A program made the translations under genes and the position numbers. Under the pieces are notes generated by a model. That model searched no databases, was not told the origin of the DNA, and saw only the letters and a list, made by a program, of their open reading frames with translations. From Anaerolineaceae bacterium (GTDB lineage Bacteria > Chloroflexota > Anaerolineae > Anaerolineales > Anaerolineaceae), in NCBI GenBank assembly GCA_011620465.1, contig WOZC01000113.1, positions 1 to 22,852 on the forward strand: a DNA stretch of 22,852 nt, written 5' to 3'. Position 1 is the first letter of the stretch, and every line of letters starts with the position of its first letter. Shown in pieces: positions 7,195 through 15,112 of the stretch.

Positions 7195-8436
7195 ATGCCA
7201 ATTAGCTACTTTCAATGCTCTCATTGTGGGCGTAAGTTTGAGCCCGAAACAGTCACCTACACCTGCCTGACCTGTTGTGGGAACCTGGATGCGCATTTCA
7301 GCTTTGAAGAAAACCCCTCTGAAGTCAACCAGGCTGCCGTCGTAGAGAGCCGAGAAGCCTCCATCTGGCGTTATGCACCTCTGCTCGCTGTCTTTGACCC
7401 TGGTTTTGAAACTATGCCAATTCACCGTGTCGGATTCACCCCGGTCTACCAGCCTGAAATTCTGCGGAAAAAGTTGGGGTTAGAAACACTTTTCATTAAA
7501 GATGAGAGCGGCAATCCCAGCGCTTCATTCAAAGACCGTGCAAGTGCCATTGTTGTCAGTCGGGCGATAGAAACAGATGTTGAGACCATAATCGCCGCAT
7601 CGACCGGTAACGCCGGTGCTGCTCTTGCATGCATGGCAGCCTGCGTGGGCAAGCGAGCCATCATCCTGGCTCCCCGCACGGCACTACCCGCTAAAATCGC
7701 CCAGTTACTGACCTACGGAGCGCAAGTGATCCTCGTGGACGGGAACTATGATGATGCTTTCAATCTAAGTATTGCCGCTTCGAACGAGTTTGGCTGGTAT
7801 AACCGAAACACCGCTTACAACCCCTATACTGTCGAAGGCAAAAAGACTGCCGGGCTTGAAATTTGGGAACAGGTATTGCGTCATCTGCCTTCGGGCAGCG
7901 ACCTGAACGTCTTTATTCCCGTAGGTGACGGCAACATTCTCTCTGGTATCGCCAAAGGTTTCCTGGATTTGCTCGCTCTGCGTTGGATAAATAAACTTCC
8001 CCGGCTGATTGGTGTTCAAGCCGAAGGTTCTGGTGCCATTTACAACGCTTTCATTCAAAAAAGCAACCGGGTCGAAGCGGTAAAAGCTAACACGATCGCA
8101 GACAGCATCAATGTCGACCTGCCCCGAGATGGGCTGCGCGCATTGAAACGTGTGCGAGAGAGCAACGGATTTTTCATCACCGTATCCGACGAACAAATCC
8201 TGACTGCCATCCCCCAACTGGGCAGCGCCGGTTTGTTTGTTGAGCCTGCCGCAGCTGCGGCTTACGCTGGTCTGGTAAAAGCCCTGCAAACCAACCAGAT
8301 CGACCCAAGTACCCCAGCTCTCGTACTGGCGACGGGCAGCGGATTGAAAGATGTCAGGGCAGCTATGCAATCTGTCCAACCCGCCCCCATCATCGAACCA
8401 AGGTTGGAAAAACTCAAGGAGGTTTTAAGTGTCTGA
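7195..8436 (+). CDS. thrC: Threonine synthase with N-terminal zinc ribbon
   Basis: A 413-residue fold-type II PLP enzyme, best read as threonine synthase, which converts O-phosphohomoserine to threonine. An N-terminal zinc ribbon is visible: C8-x2-C11 and C24-x2-C27. The PLP lysine is K113 in PSASFKDRAS, followed by the phosphate-region STGNAGAAL (136-144), YGAQVILVDGNYDDAF and EGKKTAGLEI, all typical of threonine synthases. I choose the ATG at 7195 because the first in-frame ATG (7180) falls within a candidate -10 box and the protein then starts just before the zinc ribbon. It heads a long plus-strand operon and overlaps the glycosyltransferase start by 8 bases. Given neighbouring ureide enzymes and another PLP enzyme, a shifted substrate is possible but not indicated by the residues. 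Confidence 0.88.
   Translation: MPISYFQCSHCGRKFEPETVTYTCLTCCGNLDAHFSFEENPSEVNQAAVVESREASIWRYAPLLAVFDPGFETMPIHRVGFTPVYQPEILRKKLGLETLFIKDESGNPSASFKDRASAIVVSRAIETDVETIIAASTGNAGAALACMAACVGKRAIILAPRTALPAKIAQLLTYGAQVILVDGNYDDAFNLSIAASNEFGWYNRNTAYNPYTVEGKKTAGLEIWEQVLRHLPSGSDLNVFIPVGDGNILSGIAKGFLDLLALRWINKLPRLIGVQAEGSGAIYNAFIQKSNRVEAVKANTIADSINVDLPRDGLRALKRVRESNGFFITVSDEQILTAIPQLGSAGLFVEPAAAAAYAGLVKALQTNQIDPSTPALVLATGSGLKDVRAAMQSVQPAPIIEPRLEKLKEVLSV
8416..8422 (+). promoter_or_regulatory. Ribosome binding site deciding a GTG start
   Basis: AAGGAGG inside the 3' end of thrC, 6 bases before the GTG at 8429. It supports that GTG as the start of the glycosyltransferase and the 8-base overlap with thrC. 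Confidence 0.8.
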
Positions 8437-9394
8437 ACCTACATTTAGCGTGATCGCACCCATTTTCAACGAACTGGAGAACCTGCCCCTGCTTTATGCA
8501 CGGATAAAAGAAGTCATGGATACCACTGGTGAAGACTGGGAGCTGATCCTCGTCGATGACGGCAGTTCTGATGGCTCAACCGACGTAATTCGCAAGTTAG
8601 CTGAGGGAGACGATCGAGTCAGACCGGTCATCTTCGCGCGCAATTTTGGTCACCAAATCGCCGTGACCGCCGGGATGGATTACAGCCGTGGTCAGGCTGT
8701 GACGATTATCGACGCTGATCTGCAAGACCCGCCTGAGGTGATCCTTGATCTGATCGCAAAATGGCGTGAAGGCTACCAAATCGTCTACGCCGTTCGCTCG
8801 GAACGCGAAGGTGAGAGTTGGTTCAAGCTCACCACGGCGTCACTTTTTTACAAGCTGATCTTCAAAATTACCGATGTGAAGATCCCCCTCAATACAGGTG
8901 ATTTTCGCTTGATCGACCGCACCGCCCTTAATGTTATCAATAACATGCGCGAGCGTAATCGCTTTTTACGCGGGATGGGTGCCTGGGTGGGCTTCAAGCA
9001 AATTGGTGTGGAATACAAACGCCACGCCCGCCATGCCGGTCAGACCCATTACCCGCTCAAGAAGATGGTTCAACTCGCATTGAACGCCGTCACCGGCTTC
9101 TCAACCTATCCTCTCAAACTCCTCACCACTGGTGGCATCGTATTGGTCGGGTTGAGCCTGGTTTTATTATTCATCTATTTACTGCTGGCAATTTTTAACA
9201 ATTTCGACCTCACCTACGTACTCGCCACCTGGCTGAGCCTGATCTTCCTTTCGGGCATCCTGCTCATCGGTATGGGCATCCTCGGCGAGTATATCGGACG
9301 AACGTATGACGAAGCCAAAGGCAGACCACTCTACATTGTCGCAGAGGGTCCAAAAGAACCTTTTAATCCCACCAGACTGGACATCAAAGAATAA
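8429..9394 (+). CDS. Family 2 glycosyltransferase, polyprenyl-phosphate sugar transferase type
   Basis: A 321-residue GT2 enzyme of the dolichol/undecaprenyl-phosphate sugar transferase group (GtrB/ArnC-like). It is expected to move a nucleotide-activated sugar onto a polyprenyl phosphate at the inner membrane face. The GT-A domain has VDDGSSDGS (42-50), RNFGHQIAVTAG and the metal-binding DADLQDPPE (95-103). Two C-terminal membrane helices lie at about 231-256 and 265-288, followed by GEYIGRTYDE, which is typical of this group. Start is GTG with an ideal Shine-Dalgarno. It overlaps thrC and precedes the PLP enzyme by 18 bases, so it is co-transcribed with metabolic genes to which it has no obvious link. 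The sugar is unknown. Confidence 0.9.
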   Translation: MSEPTFSVIAPIFNELENLPLLYARIKEVMDTTGEDWELILVDDGSSDGSTDVIRKLAEGDDRVRPVIFARNFGHQIAVTAGMDYSRGQAVTIIDADLQDPPEVILDLIAKWREGYQIVYAVRSEREGESWFKLTTASLFYKLIFKITDVKIPLNTGDFRLIDRTALNVINNMRERNRFLRGMGAWVGFKQIGVEYKRHARHAGQTHYPLKKMVQLALNAVTGFSTYPLKLLTTGGIVLVGLSLVLLFIYLLLAIFNNFDLTYVLATWLSLIFLSGILLIGMGILGEYIGRTYDEAKGRPLYIVAEGPKEPFNPTRLDIKE

Positions 9395-9412
9395 ACACAA
9401 ATAGGAACTCAC

Positions 9413-10882
9413 ATGACAAAAATTGACCTGACCATCATGAATGACCGTCTCATCCACACACTGGAACGTGTTCGTGAAAAGAGAATCGTCATCCCCACCC
9501 TGGCACAACAAAAAGACCCCAGCCTGGTCCCTGCACGCATCCAGGAACAACTCAAGGAGATCGGACTTTGGGATCTGCACCCTCTCAACCTCTTCCGCAT
9601 CACCTGGAAGAATGAGCCTGTTGCTCAAGGCGGGCTTTATGGTGGAGTGAATTATGTTGAGTTTCCCAAATCTCTCACTGGCGTGGATGCCCGCATCGTC
9701 GCATTGGTGGGCAAGTGGTTCCCGTGTGGGGTGCACAAGGTCGGTGCAGCCTTTGGCTGCCTGGTTCCGCGCCTCGTGACTGGTCAATTTGACCCCACCA
9801 CCCAGAAAGCTGTCTGGCCTTCGACCGGTAATTATTGCCGCGGTGGTGCTTATGACTCTGCTTTATTAGGCTGTAAATCGATCGCGATTTTACCTGAAGG
9901 TATGAGCAAAGAACGCTTTGACTGGCTTAAAAACATTGCTGATGAAGTCATCGCCACCCCTGGGACTGAATCAAACGTCAAGGAGATCTTTGACAAATGT
10001 TGGGAACTGCGCCGTAGCGGTCAGGATTTGATGATTTTCAACCAATTCGAAGAGTTTGGCAATTACCTCTGGCATTACCTCCTCACCGGTAACGCGCTCG
10101 AGCAGGCTGCTCGGGCAGTCATGGGGCCCAAAGACCGTATGGCTGGCTTTGCATCCGCTACCGGCTCTGCCGGCACGATCGCCGCAGGTGACTACCTGAA
10201 ACAGGTTTTCCCCTACACTAAAATCATCGCCAGTGAAGCTCAGCAATGTCCCACCCTCCTTGAAAACGGGTTTGGTTCTCATCGCATTGAAGGCATCGGC
10301 GACAAGCACGTTCCCTGGGTGCACAACGTAAAGAATACCGATTTTGTAACCGCCATCGACGATAACGCCGTGGTCAACCTGGCTCGCCTTTTCAACGAAG
10401 AAGCGGGTAAAGAATACCTGGCTGCATCAGGCGTAGATGAAGATTTTGTCAAAAACCTGAATTTGCTTGGTTTCTCCAGTATTTCAAACCTCCTTTCGGC
10501 GATCAAGTTCGCCAAGTACAACGAACTGACCAGCAAAGATATCGTCCTGACCGTCCTGACCGATTCAATGGAATTGTATAATAGTCGCTTGAAAGAAATG
10601 CATGATGAACTTGGCGAATATACCCGCGACAACGCCGTCGCCGATGATGCCCGCTATCTCAAGGGACAGGCAATCGATTACATGCAGGAACTTGGCTACC
10701 GCGACCGCAAGCGCATCCACAACCTGAAGTACTACACCTGGGTGGAACAACAAGGGCGCACTTATGAAGAAATCATGGCGCAATGGTACGATCCGGAGTA
10801 CTGGACAGAAATCCAGTCTCAAGGGCCGGAAATCGACGCATTGATCGAGGAGTTTAACCACAAAGCCGCAGTCCAACTCTAA
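9413..10882 (+). CDS. Fold-type II PLP-dependent enzyme of unknown reaction (cysteine synthase/TrpB-like)
   Basis: This 489-residue protein belongs to the tryptophan synthase beta/cysteine synthase fold. The likely PLP lysine is K109 in FPCGVHKVGAAFG, more like the TrpB HK context than the KDR of cysteine synthase. The phosphate-binding loop appears as STGNYCRGGAYDS (137-149) and a glycine-rich ATGSAGT at 249-255. It is longer than cysteine synthases (about 310) or diaminopropionate ammonia-lyase (about 400), with an added C-terminal helical region from about 385. It does not resemble E. coli YgeX. I recall close relatives in anaerobic Clostridia annotated only as PLP-dependent proteins. It sits 10 bases before the 187-aa gene and close to dihydropyrimidinase, so a role as a lyase in ureide or amino acid breakdown is possible; that is inference. 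Confidence 0.85.
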   Translation: MTKIDLTIMNDRLIHTLERVREKRIVIPTLAQQKDPSLVPARIQEQLKEIGLWDLHPLNLFRITWKNEPVAQGGLYGGVNYVEFPKSLTGVDARIVALVGKWFPCGVHKVGAAFGCLVPRLVTGQFDPTTQKAVWPSTGNYCRGGAYDSALLGCKSIAILPEGMSKERFDWLKNIADEVIATPGTESNVKEIFDKCWELRRSGQDLMIFNQFEEFGNYLWHYLLTGNALEQAARAVMGPKDRMAGFASATGSAGTIAAGDYLKQVFPYTKIIASEAQQCPTLLENGFGSHRIEGIGDKHVPWVHNVKNTDFVTAIDDNAVVNLARLFNEEAGKEYLAASGVDEDFVKNLNLLGFSSISNLLSAIKFAKYNELTSKDIVLTVLTDSMELYNSRLKEMHDELGEYTRDNAVADDARYLKGQAIDYMQELGYRDRKRIHNLKYYTWVEQQGRTYEEIMAQWYDPEYWTEIQSQGPEIDALIEEFNHKAAVQL

Positions 10883-10887
10883 AGGAG
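10881..10887 (+). promoter_or_regulatory. Ribosome binding site deciding a TTG start
   Basis: AAAGGAG overlaps the PLP enzyme stop codon and lies 5 bases before TTG at 10893. It supports TTG as the start of the 187-residue protein. Confidence 0.7.
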
Positions 10888-10892
10888 CCCGC

Positions 10893-11456
10893 TTGAATCA
10901 ATCGGCAGCAATTTCTGATACAAGCCTCGTGATGGTGGCTGTGATACCATCGACCCGCGATCTCGATATCGCGCGCTTGCTGGGTTGGTATCGCATTCCG
11001 TTGAAATCTGCGCCAAAGATCATCGCGGTGGATTACCTGGCGTTTTACCAGACCTCAGCTTTCCCAAGGGACCAAAAGGCTCTAATCCGCTGGATGGCAC
11101 CTATCCTTGGGCATGAGCTCACCACCAGGGCTGAATTGATGCAAGACCAGGCGGATCACCCCCGGGCAAGAGAAGAGTATTTCAAAATTCAACTTGGTCC
11201 ACTTCTGGAATTAAAAAAACCGCTTCCAGCCAAAAGCTGGAAACGGGTCACCTTCTTCTACACAACCGGTCAGCGCGTTAAAAATGCTGAGAGCATGAAC
11301 GATTTGCCCGTTCATGACGAAGAAAGACCAATATTATGGCAGGCACTGCGAGAGCGAGCGCTAAAAAGCGAAGAATACCAGGCAAATGAACTGCCCGAAA
11401 TCCCACTTGACCCAGCCCTCCTGGCGCTTTTAAGTGGTTTTAGCCGGTCAAAATAG
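10893..11456 (+). CDS. Conserved-looking hypothetical protein, 187 aa
   Basis: Not recognised. The 187-residue protein starts with TTG behind a good Shine-Dalgarno, 10 bases after the PLP enzyme. It has no signal peptide or membrane helix and reads as a soluble mixed alpha/beta domain. Charged and aromatic patches look ordered rather than random: LARLLGWYRIP-type N-terminus, IIAVDYLAFYQTSAF, an acidic/His stretch DQADHPRAREEY and RVTFFYTTG. Its TAG stop shares one base with a GTG that could start the next gene. The tight packing between the PLP enzyme and dihydropyrimidinase suggests it is made together with them. A nucleotide- or nucleic-acid-related function cannot be argued from motifs seen here. 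Confidence 0.8.
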   Translation: MNQSAAISDTSLVMVAVIPSTRDLDIARLLGWYRIPLKSAPKIIAVDYLAFYQTSAFPRDQKALIRWMAPILGHELTTRAELMQDQADHPRAREEYFKIQLGPLLELKKPLPAKSWKRVTFFYTTGQRVKNAESMNDLPVHDEERPILWQALRERALKSEEYQANELPEIPLDPALLALLSGFSRSK

Positions 11457-11473
11457 TGAGAAAGGCACCCATC

Positions 11474-12889
11474 GTGAAAACCATCATCAAAAACGGTAAA
11501 CTGGTAACTGCAGAAGCCAGTTTTCTGAGCGACATTCTCATCGAAGGTGAAAAAATCAGCCAAATCGCTGAATCAATCGATACGGATGACGCCAAAGTCA
11601 TCGATGCAGCTGGAAAACTGGTTTTGCCCGGTGGGGTCGACCCTCACGTTCATCTGCATCTCGAAATGGCAGGTACCGTCTCATCGGATGACTATTACAC
11701 TGGCGGCAAAGCAGCTGCCTTCGGTGGGACCACAACGGTGATCGACTTTGTCTCGCAGGGCTCAGGCAGCCTCGAGGAAAGCGTCCGGGCTCACCGCCGT
11801 TTTGCGGACAGTACCACCAGCATAGATTACGGTTCTCATATGAATATTACTCATTTTGATGACCAGGTTGCTGAACAAATCGCAGGCTTGCCCGAACTTG
11901 GCATCAGTACGATCAAAGTGTTCACTGCTTACAATGATCGTTTGCGCATCAAGGACGGCGATGTCTTCAAAGCCATGCGAGTCGCGGGTCAAAACGATAT
12001 ACTAACCATGGTCCACGCGGAAAATGGCGATGTGATTGACATTTTGACCAAAGAAGCCCTTGAAGCCGGTCACACCCAACCCATCTGGCACGCCCTGACG
12101 CGTCCGGGCTGGGGTGCGGTGGAAGCCAGCTTACGTGCCTTCGCTCTGGCGGCTCAAGCGGACGCTCCCGTCTACCTTGTACACATGAACATGGCAGGAG
12201 AGGTCGACCAGTTGAAATATGCCCGCTCAAAAGGCGTTTATGCCATGGGCGAGACCTGCCCTCAATACCTGTTCTTCACCGAAGAAAACCTGCAGCAGCC
12301 GGATGGAGCAAAATGGATTTGTTCTCCTCCGATGCGTTCCAGAAATGACAACATGGGGCTATGGCAAGGTTTGGAAGATGGCATCATCCAGGTCCTGGCT
12401 ACAGACCACTGCCCCTTTTTCTTCAATGGTCAGAAAGCAATCGACTATGAAGGTGAAAAGGTCGCCATTCCGGGCAAGGAATTAGGCAGGGAAAATTTCA
12501 CGCAAATTCCCAATGGTTTACCAGGATTGGGTGATCGGATGCCTGTGTTTTGGACGCATGCGGTCGCCACTGGTCGAATCAGCCCGGAGAGGTTTGTGGC
12601 GCTGACTTCCACCAATCCTGCCAAAATATTCGGGCTCTACCCGCAAAAAGGCTGTTTGCAGCCCGGTTCAGACGCCGATATTGCCATCTGGGATCCAAAT
12701 TTGAGTGTCAAATACGGTGTAGACATCGCCAGGCACCGCACCGACTATAACCTTTATGAAGACTGGAACTTGAAAGGGATGCCAGTCATGGTAATGCAGC
12801 GCGGAAAAATCCTCGTCGATCACGGTCAGTGGTTTGGCAAGCCAGGGCAGGGAAGATTCTTGCAGCGTTTGAGTGGAGAAGTCCTTTAA
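11474..12889 (+). CDS. hydA: Dihydropyrimidinase / D-hydantoinase
   Basis: A 471-residue binuclear metal amidohydrolase that opens cyclic amides such as dihydropyrimidines and hydantoins. All expected metal ligands are visible: H58 and H60 in DPHVHLH, the carboxylated lysine K148 in STIKVFTAYN, H181 in MVHAENG, H237 in YLVHMN and D311 in TDHCPF. I choose GTG at 11474 because AAAGG lies 8 bases upstream and the protein then begins MKTIIKNG as relatives do. An in-frame GTG at 11456, overlapping the previous stop, would add six residues. E. coli HyuA, a homologue, lies in the purine/urate degradation region with ssnA and carbamate kinase, both of which have counterparts about 4-7 kb upstream here. 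Exact substrate is unproven. Confidence 0.93.
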   Translation: MKTIIKNGKLVTAEASFLSDILIEGEKISQIAESIDTDDAKVIDAAGKLVLPGGVDPHVHLHLEMAGTVSSDDYYTGGKAAAFGGTTTVIDFVSQGSGSLEESVRAHRRFADSTTSIDYGSHMNITHFDDQVAEQIAGLPELGISTIKVFTAYNDRLRIKDGDVFKAMRVAGQNDILTMVHAENGDVIDILTKEALEAGHTQPIWHALTRPGWGAVEASLRAFALAAQADAPVYLVHMNMAGEVDQLKYARSKGVYAMGETCPQYLFFTEENLQQPDGAKWICSPPMRSRNDNMGLWQGLEDGIIQVLATDHCPFFFNGQKAIDYEGEKVAIPGKELGRENFTQIPNGLPGLGDRMPVFWTHAVATGRISPERFVALTSTNPAKIFGLYPQKGCLQPGSDADIAIWDPNLSVKYGVDIARHRTDYNLYEDWNLKGMPVMVMQRGKILVDHGQWFGKPGQGRFLQRLSGEVL

Positions 12890-12905
12890 GACTGGTCAGT
12901 AACAG

Positions 12906-14516
12906 ATGATCTTATTCGCCATCCTGGGAGTGCTATTTCTTGGGTCATTGTTGATAATGATCTTGCATTCTTACCGACCCAATACAGCCCGCTCCTGGGT
13001 TATCGCCATGATCACAGCGCTTATTGCCTGGGTTGCCTCGTTTGTATTGCGTCTTTATCTGCCAACGCAGGTCAACCTAATAACGTGGTTTCCGGGTACG
13101 ATTTTTAAAGAGAGCCTGGGGTTTGAGGTTGATTATCTCAATTGGCCTTACATGGTGGCCGTATTGAGCATGAGTGTAGCGGCTCTCCTGACCGATACAA
13201 CGCGTTCTGACCCGGGGATAACCCCCTACTCCTGGGCACAGACGATCTCTATCACCGGCTTGAACCTGATCGCGATCCTGGCTGCCAACCCACTTACCAT
13301 GGCAATTGCCTGGATGGTCACCGACCTGGTTGAATTGTTGACTTTGGTGAGACTTTCTAAAGCCGCTGAGTTGGGCTCGAAAATCGTAAGTTTTTTCAGC
13401 ATTCGCATTCTCAGCACCTTTATGCTTACCATCGCTGCCTCGGTTGCCTGGCAGGGGCAGCCCTTCGCTGGTTTCGAGGTTATGCAGCCGAATACCAGCC
13501 TGTTCTTTTTGATTGCTGCAGGTTTGCGCCTCGGTGTTTTCCCGCTTAACCTGCCTTTCCTGGACTCGCCGGAATTGCGTTGGGGGGCAGGCACACTCTT
13601 TCGTCTTACTCCAGCGGCATCTGCGTTGGTTCTCATTGCCCATCTACCGGCAGGCTTAACGATTTTTAACCAGAACTTGGTCAACATCGTCCAAATTCTG
13701 ACCCTCATCGCAGCTTTCTATTCCTCGCTGATGTGGCTTACCCGCAAGACAAATTATGAAGCCCGTCTTTATTGGATGGTCACGCTTTCAGCCTATGCCA
13801 TTCAGAGTGCCTTAAACGGAAATCCAGAAGCCAGCCGGGTTTGGGGATTGGCGCTCTTACTATCTGGAAGTTTACTTTTCTTGTTTAATCCGCCAATTCG
13901 GCGCATCCGTTTCTTGCCGATGCTGGGCTTACTCGGTTTTATCGGTTTACCTTACACCCTGGCAGCGTCGGGTTGGGAAGGGCTTGTGCAAGAAACTCTC
14001 AAATTCACTTCAGTGATCATGATAATTTCGCACGCCTTTCTCGTTCTTGGCTACATACGTCACATAATTGGGGCAGAGAGCACGGTCACAGGGCTTGAAA
14101 AATACGCGCGCATCACCTTTCCTCTCGGCTTGGTAACGCTGATACAGACGATTCTGGTGTTGGGTTTGGTTGGCTGGCCTGGCGTGCTCACTATTGGTGA
14201 CCTGAGAGGCAGCCTGGGCAGCCTTTCATTAGTTCTAATTGGACTTCTTATCGGTTGGCAGTTTGGGTTCCGCGTGGAGATGGATGTGCTCTCCCAAAAA
14301 ATACCTTTCTATCGGCTCATTTCGGTCGTATTCAACTTCTTCCGGAAAGCCCTCAGCCTTTCCTGGGTTCCGGGTCTTGTCAAACGGGTCTACACCCCTG
14401 TGGCTGGGTTGGCAGGGTTCTTCAGCCAAATTCTCGAGGGTGATGGCGGCATTCTGTGGTCGCTGGTCTTCCTCCTGATTCTCTCGATTCTCTTTCTTGC
14501 TCCGGGGCTCAGATGA
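12906..14516 (+). CDS. NuoL/M/N-HyfD-like antiporter-type membrane subunit (divergent)
   Basis: A 536-residue protein with about 14 hydrophobic helices, resembling the proton-translocating antiporter subunits of complex I and group 4 hydrogenases. A helix with E143 (TDLVELLTLV) matches the conserved TM5 glutamate region. The segment GLRLGVFPLNLPF (206-218) aligns by eye with the TM7 region KSAQxPxHxWLP, but the key lysine is arginine (R208) and the HxWLP motif is lost. It begins 16 bases after dihydropyrimidinase with only a weak ribosome site. It overlaps the next gene by 4 bases (ATGA). The next two genes give the order antiporter, HyfE-like, antiporter, as in hyfD-hyfE-hyfF. No catalytic or iron-sulfur subunit is encoded in the window. 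Family call is moderate because of the divergence. Confidence 0.75.
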   Translation: MILFAILGVLFLGSLLIMILHSYRPNTARSWVIAMITALIAWVASFVLRLYLPTQVNLITWFPGTIFKESLGFEVDYLNWPYMVAVLSMSVAALLTDTTRSDPGITPYSWAQTISITGLNLIAILAANPLTMAIAWMVTDLVELLTLVRLSKAAELGSKIVSFFSIRILSTFMLTIAASVAWQGQPFAGFEVMQPNTSLFFLIAAGLRLGVFPLNLPFLDSPELRWGAGTLFRLTPAASALVLIAHLPAGLTIFNQNLVNIVQILTLIAAFYSSLMWLTRKTNYEARLYWMVTLSAYAIQSALNGNPEASRVWGLALLLSGSLLFLFNPPIRRIRFLPMLGLLGFIGLPYTLAASGWEGLVQETLKFTSVIMIISHAFLVLGYIRHIIGAESTVTGLEKYARITFPLGLVTLIQTILVLGLVGWPGVLTIGDLRGSLGSLSLVLIGLLIGWQFGFRVEMDVLSQKIPFYRLISVVFNFFRKALSLSWVPGLVKRVYTPVAGLAGFFSQILEGDGGILWSLVFLLILSILFLAPGLR

Positions 14517-15112
14517 CAGAATTTCTACAATCTTTGCCCGTTTACATCGCCCTCCTGGCTGCCTTGCTCAACCTTGTGCGCCGGCAGTGGACGCTAAACC
14601 TGATTGCCCTGGTTGTGCAGTTTGCTTGCCTTTTTCCAATGCTGTTGAAAATTTTGCCCCTGCAATTAGCCTTGATCCAACCATTCACTGGCTTGATGGT
14701 AACTTTGATCCTTTACCTGACCCTCTTAGGTGTTGGTGGAATCAAAGCAATCAACCTTCTTTTTTCCCTTACCAGTGGCGAGATATTTCGTGGATTGGCT
14801 GGGATCTTTTTATTAGCAATCCTGGGAACTTTTTTACCTCAATTTCAACAAGCTGTCTTCCCGCTGGTTCCAAGCAATCATCTTTTTCTCAGTATTGGGT
14901 TGGTCCTGATTGGACTTACGCAGTTGGGGACTATTAGTGAGCCCTTCTACCTGGCTATCGGTATGCTCACGTTTCTTTCAGGCATCGAATTGCTTTATTC
15001 AGCATTGGAGTATTCTTTTCTGTTGGAAGCCCTCCTGGTAGCAGTAAATCTGCTTTTAGCAATCGTAGGCGCTTTCTTTATCGTTAAAAATGCTGAAAGC
15101 GAGTCTGCGTGA
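14513..15112 (+). CDS. HyfE/NuoK-like small membrane subunit
   Basis: A 199-residue, six- or seven-helix membrane protein. The C-terminal part, with LSGIELLYSALE followed by LLEALLVAVNLLLAIVGA, resembles the NuoK-like half of hydrogenase-4 subunit E (HyfE, about 216 residues), where a membrane glutamate is conserved. The ATG at 14513 is chosen because it overlaps the previous stop in an ATGA arrangement; the open frame back to 14456 lies inside the previous gene. It overlaps the following gene by 4 bases in a GTGA arrangement. Its position between two antiporter-like genes supports the HyfE-like call more than its sequence alone does. Confidence 0.7.
   Translation: MTEFLQSLPVYIALLAALLNLVRRQWTLNLIALVVQFACLFPMLLKILPLQLALIQPFTGLMVTLILYLTLLGVGGIKAINLLFSLTSGEIFRGLAGIFLLAILGTFLPQFQQAVFPLVPSNHLFLSIGLVLIGLTQLGTISEPFYLAIGMLTFLSGIELLYSALEYSFLLEALLVAVNLLLAIVGAFFIVKNAESESA

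Noticed and set aside
9441..9650. Short in-frame alternatives within the PLP enzyme and other genes on both strands
   Set aside because: Shadow frames with low-complexity or Ser/Arg-rich products and no ribosome sites.
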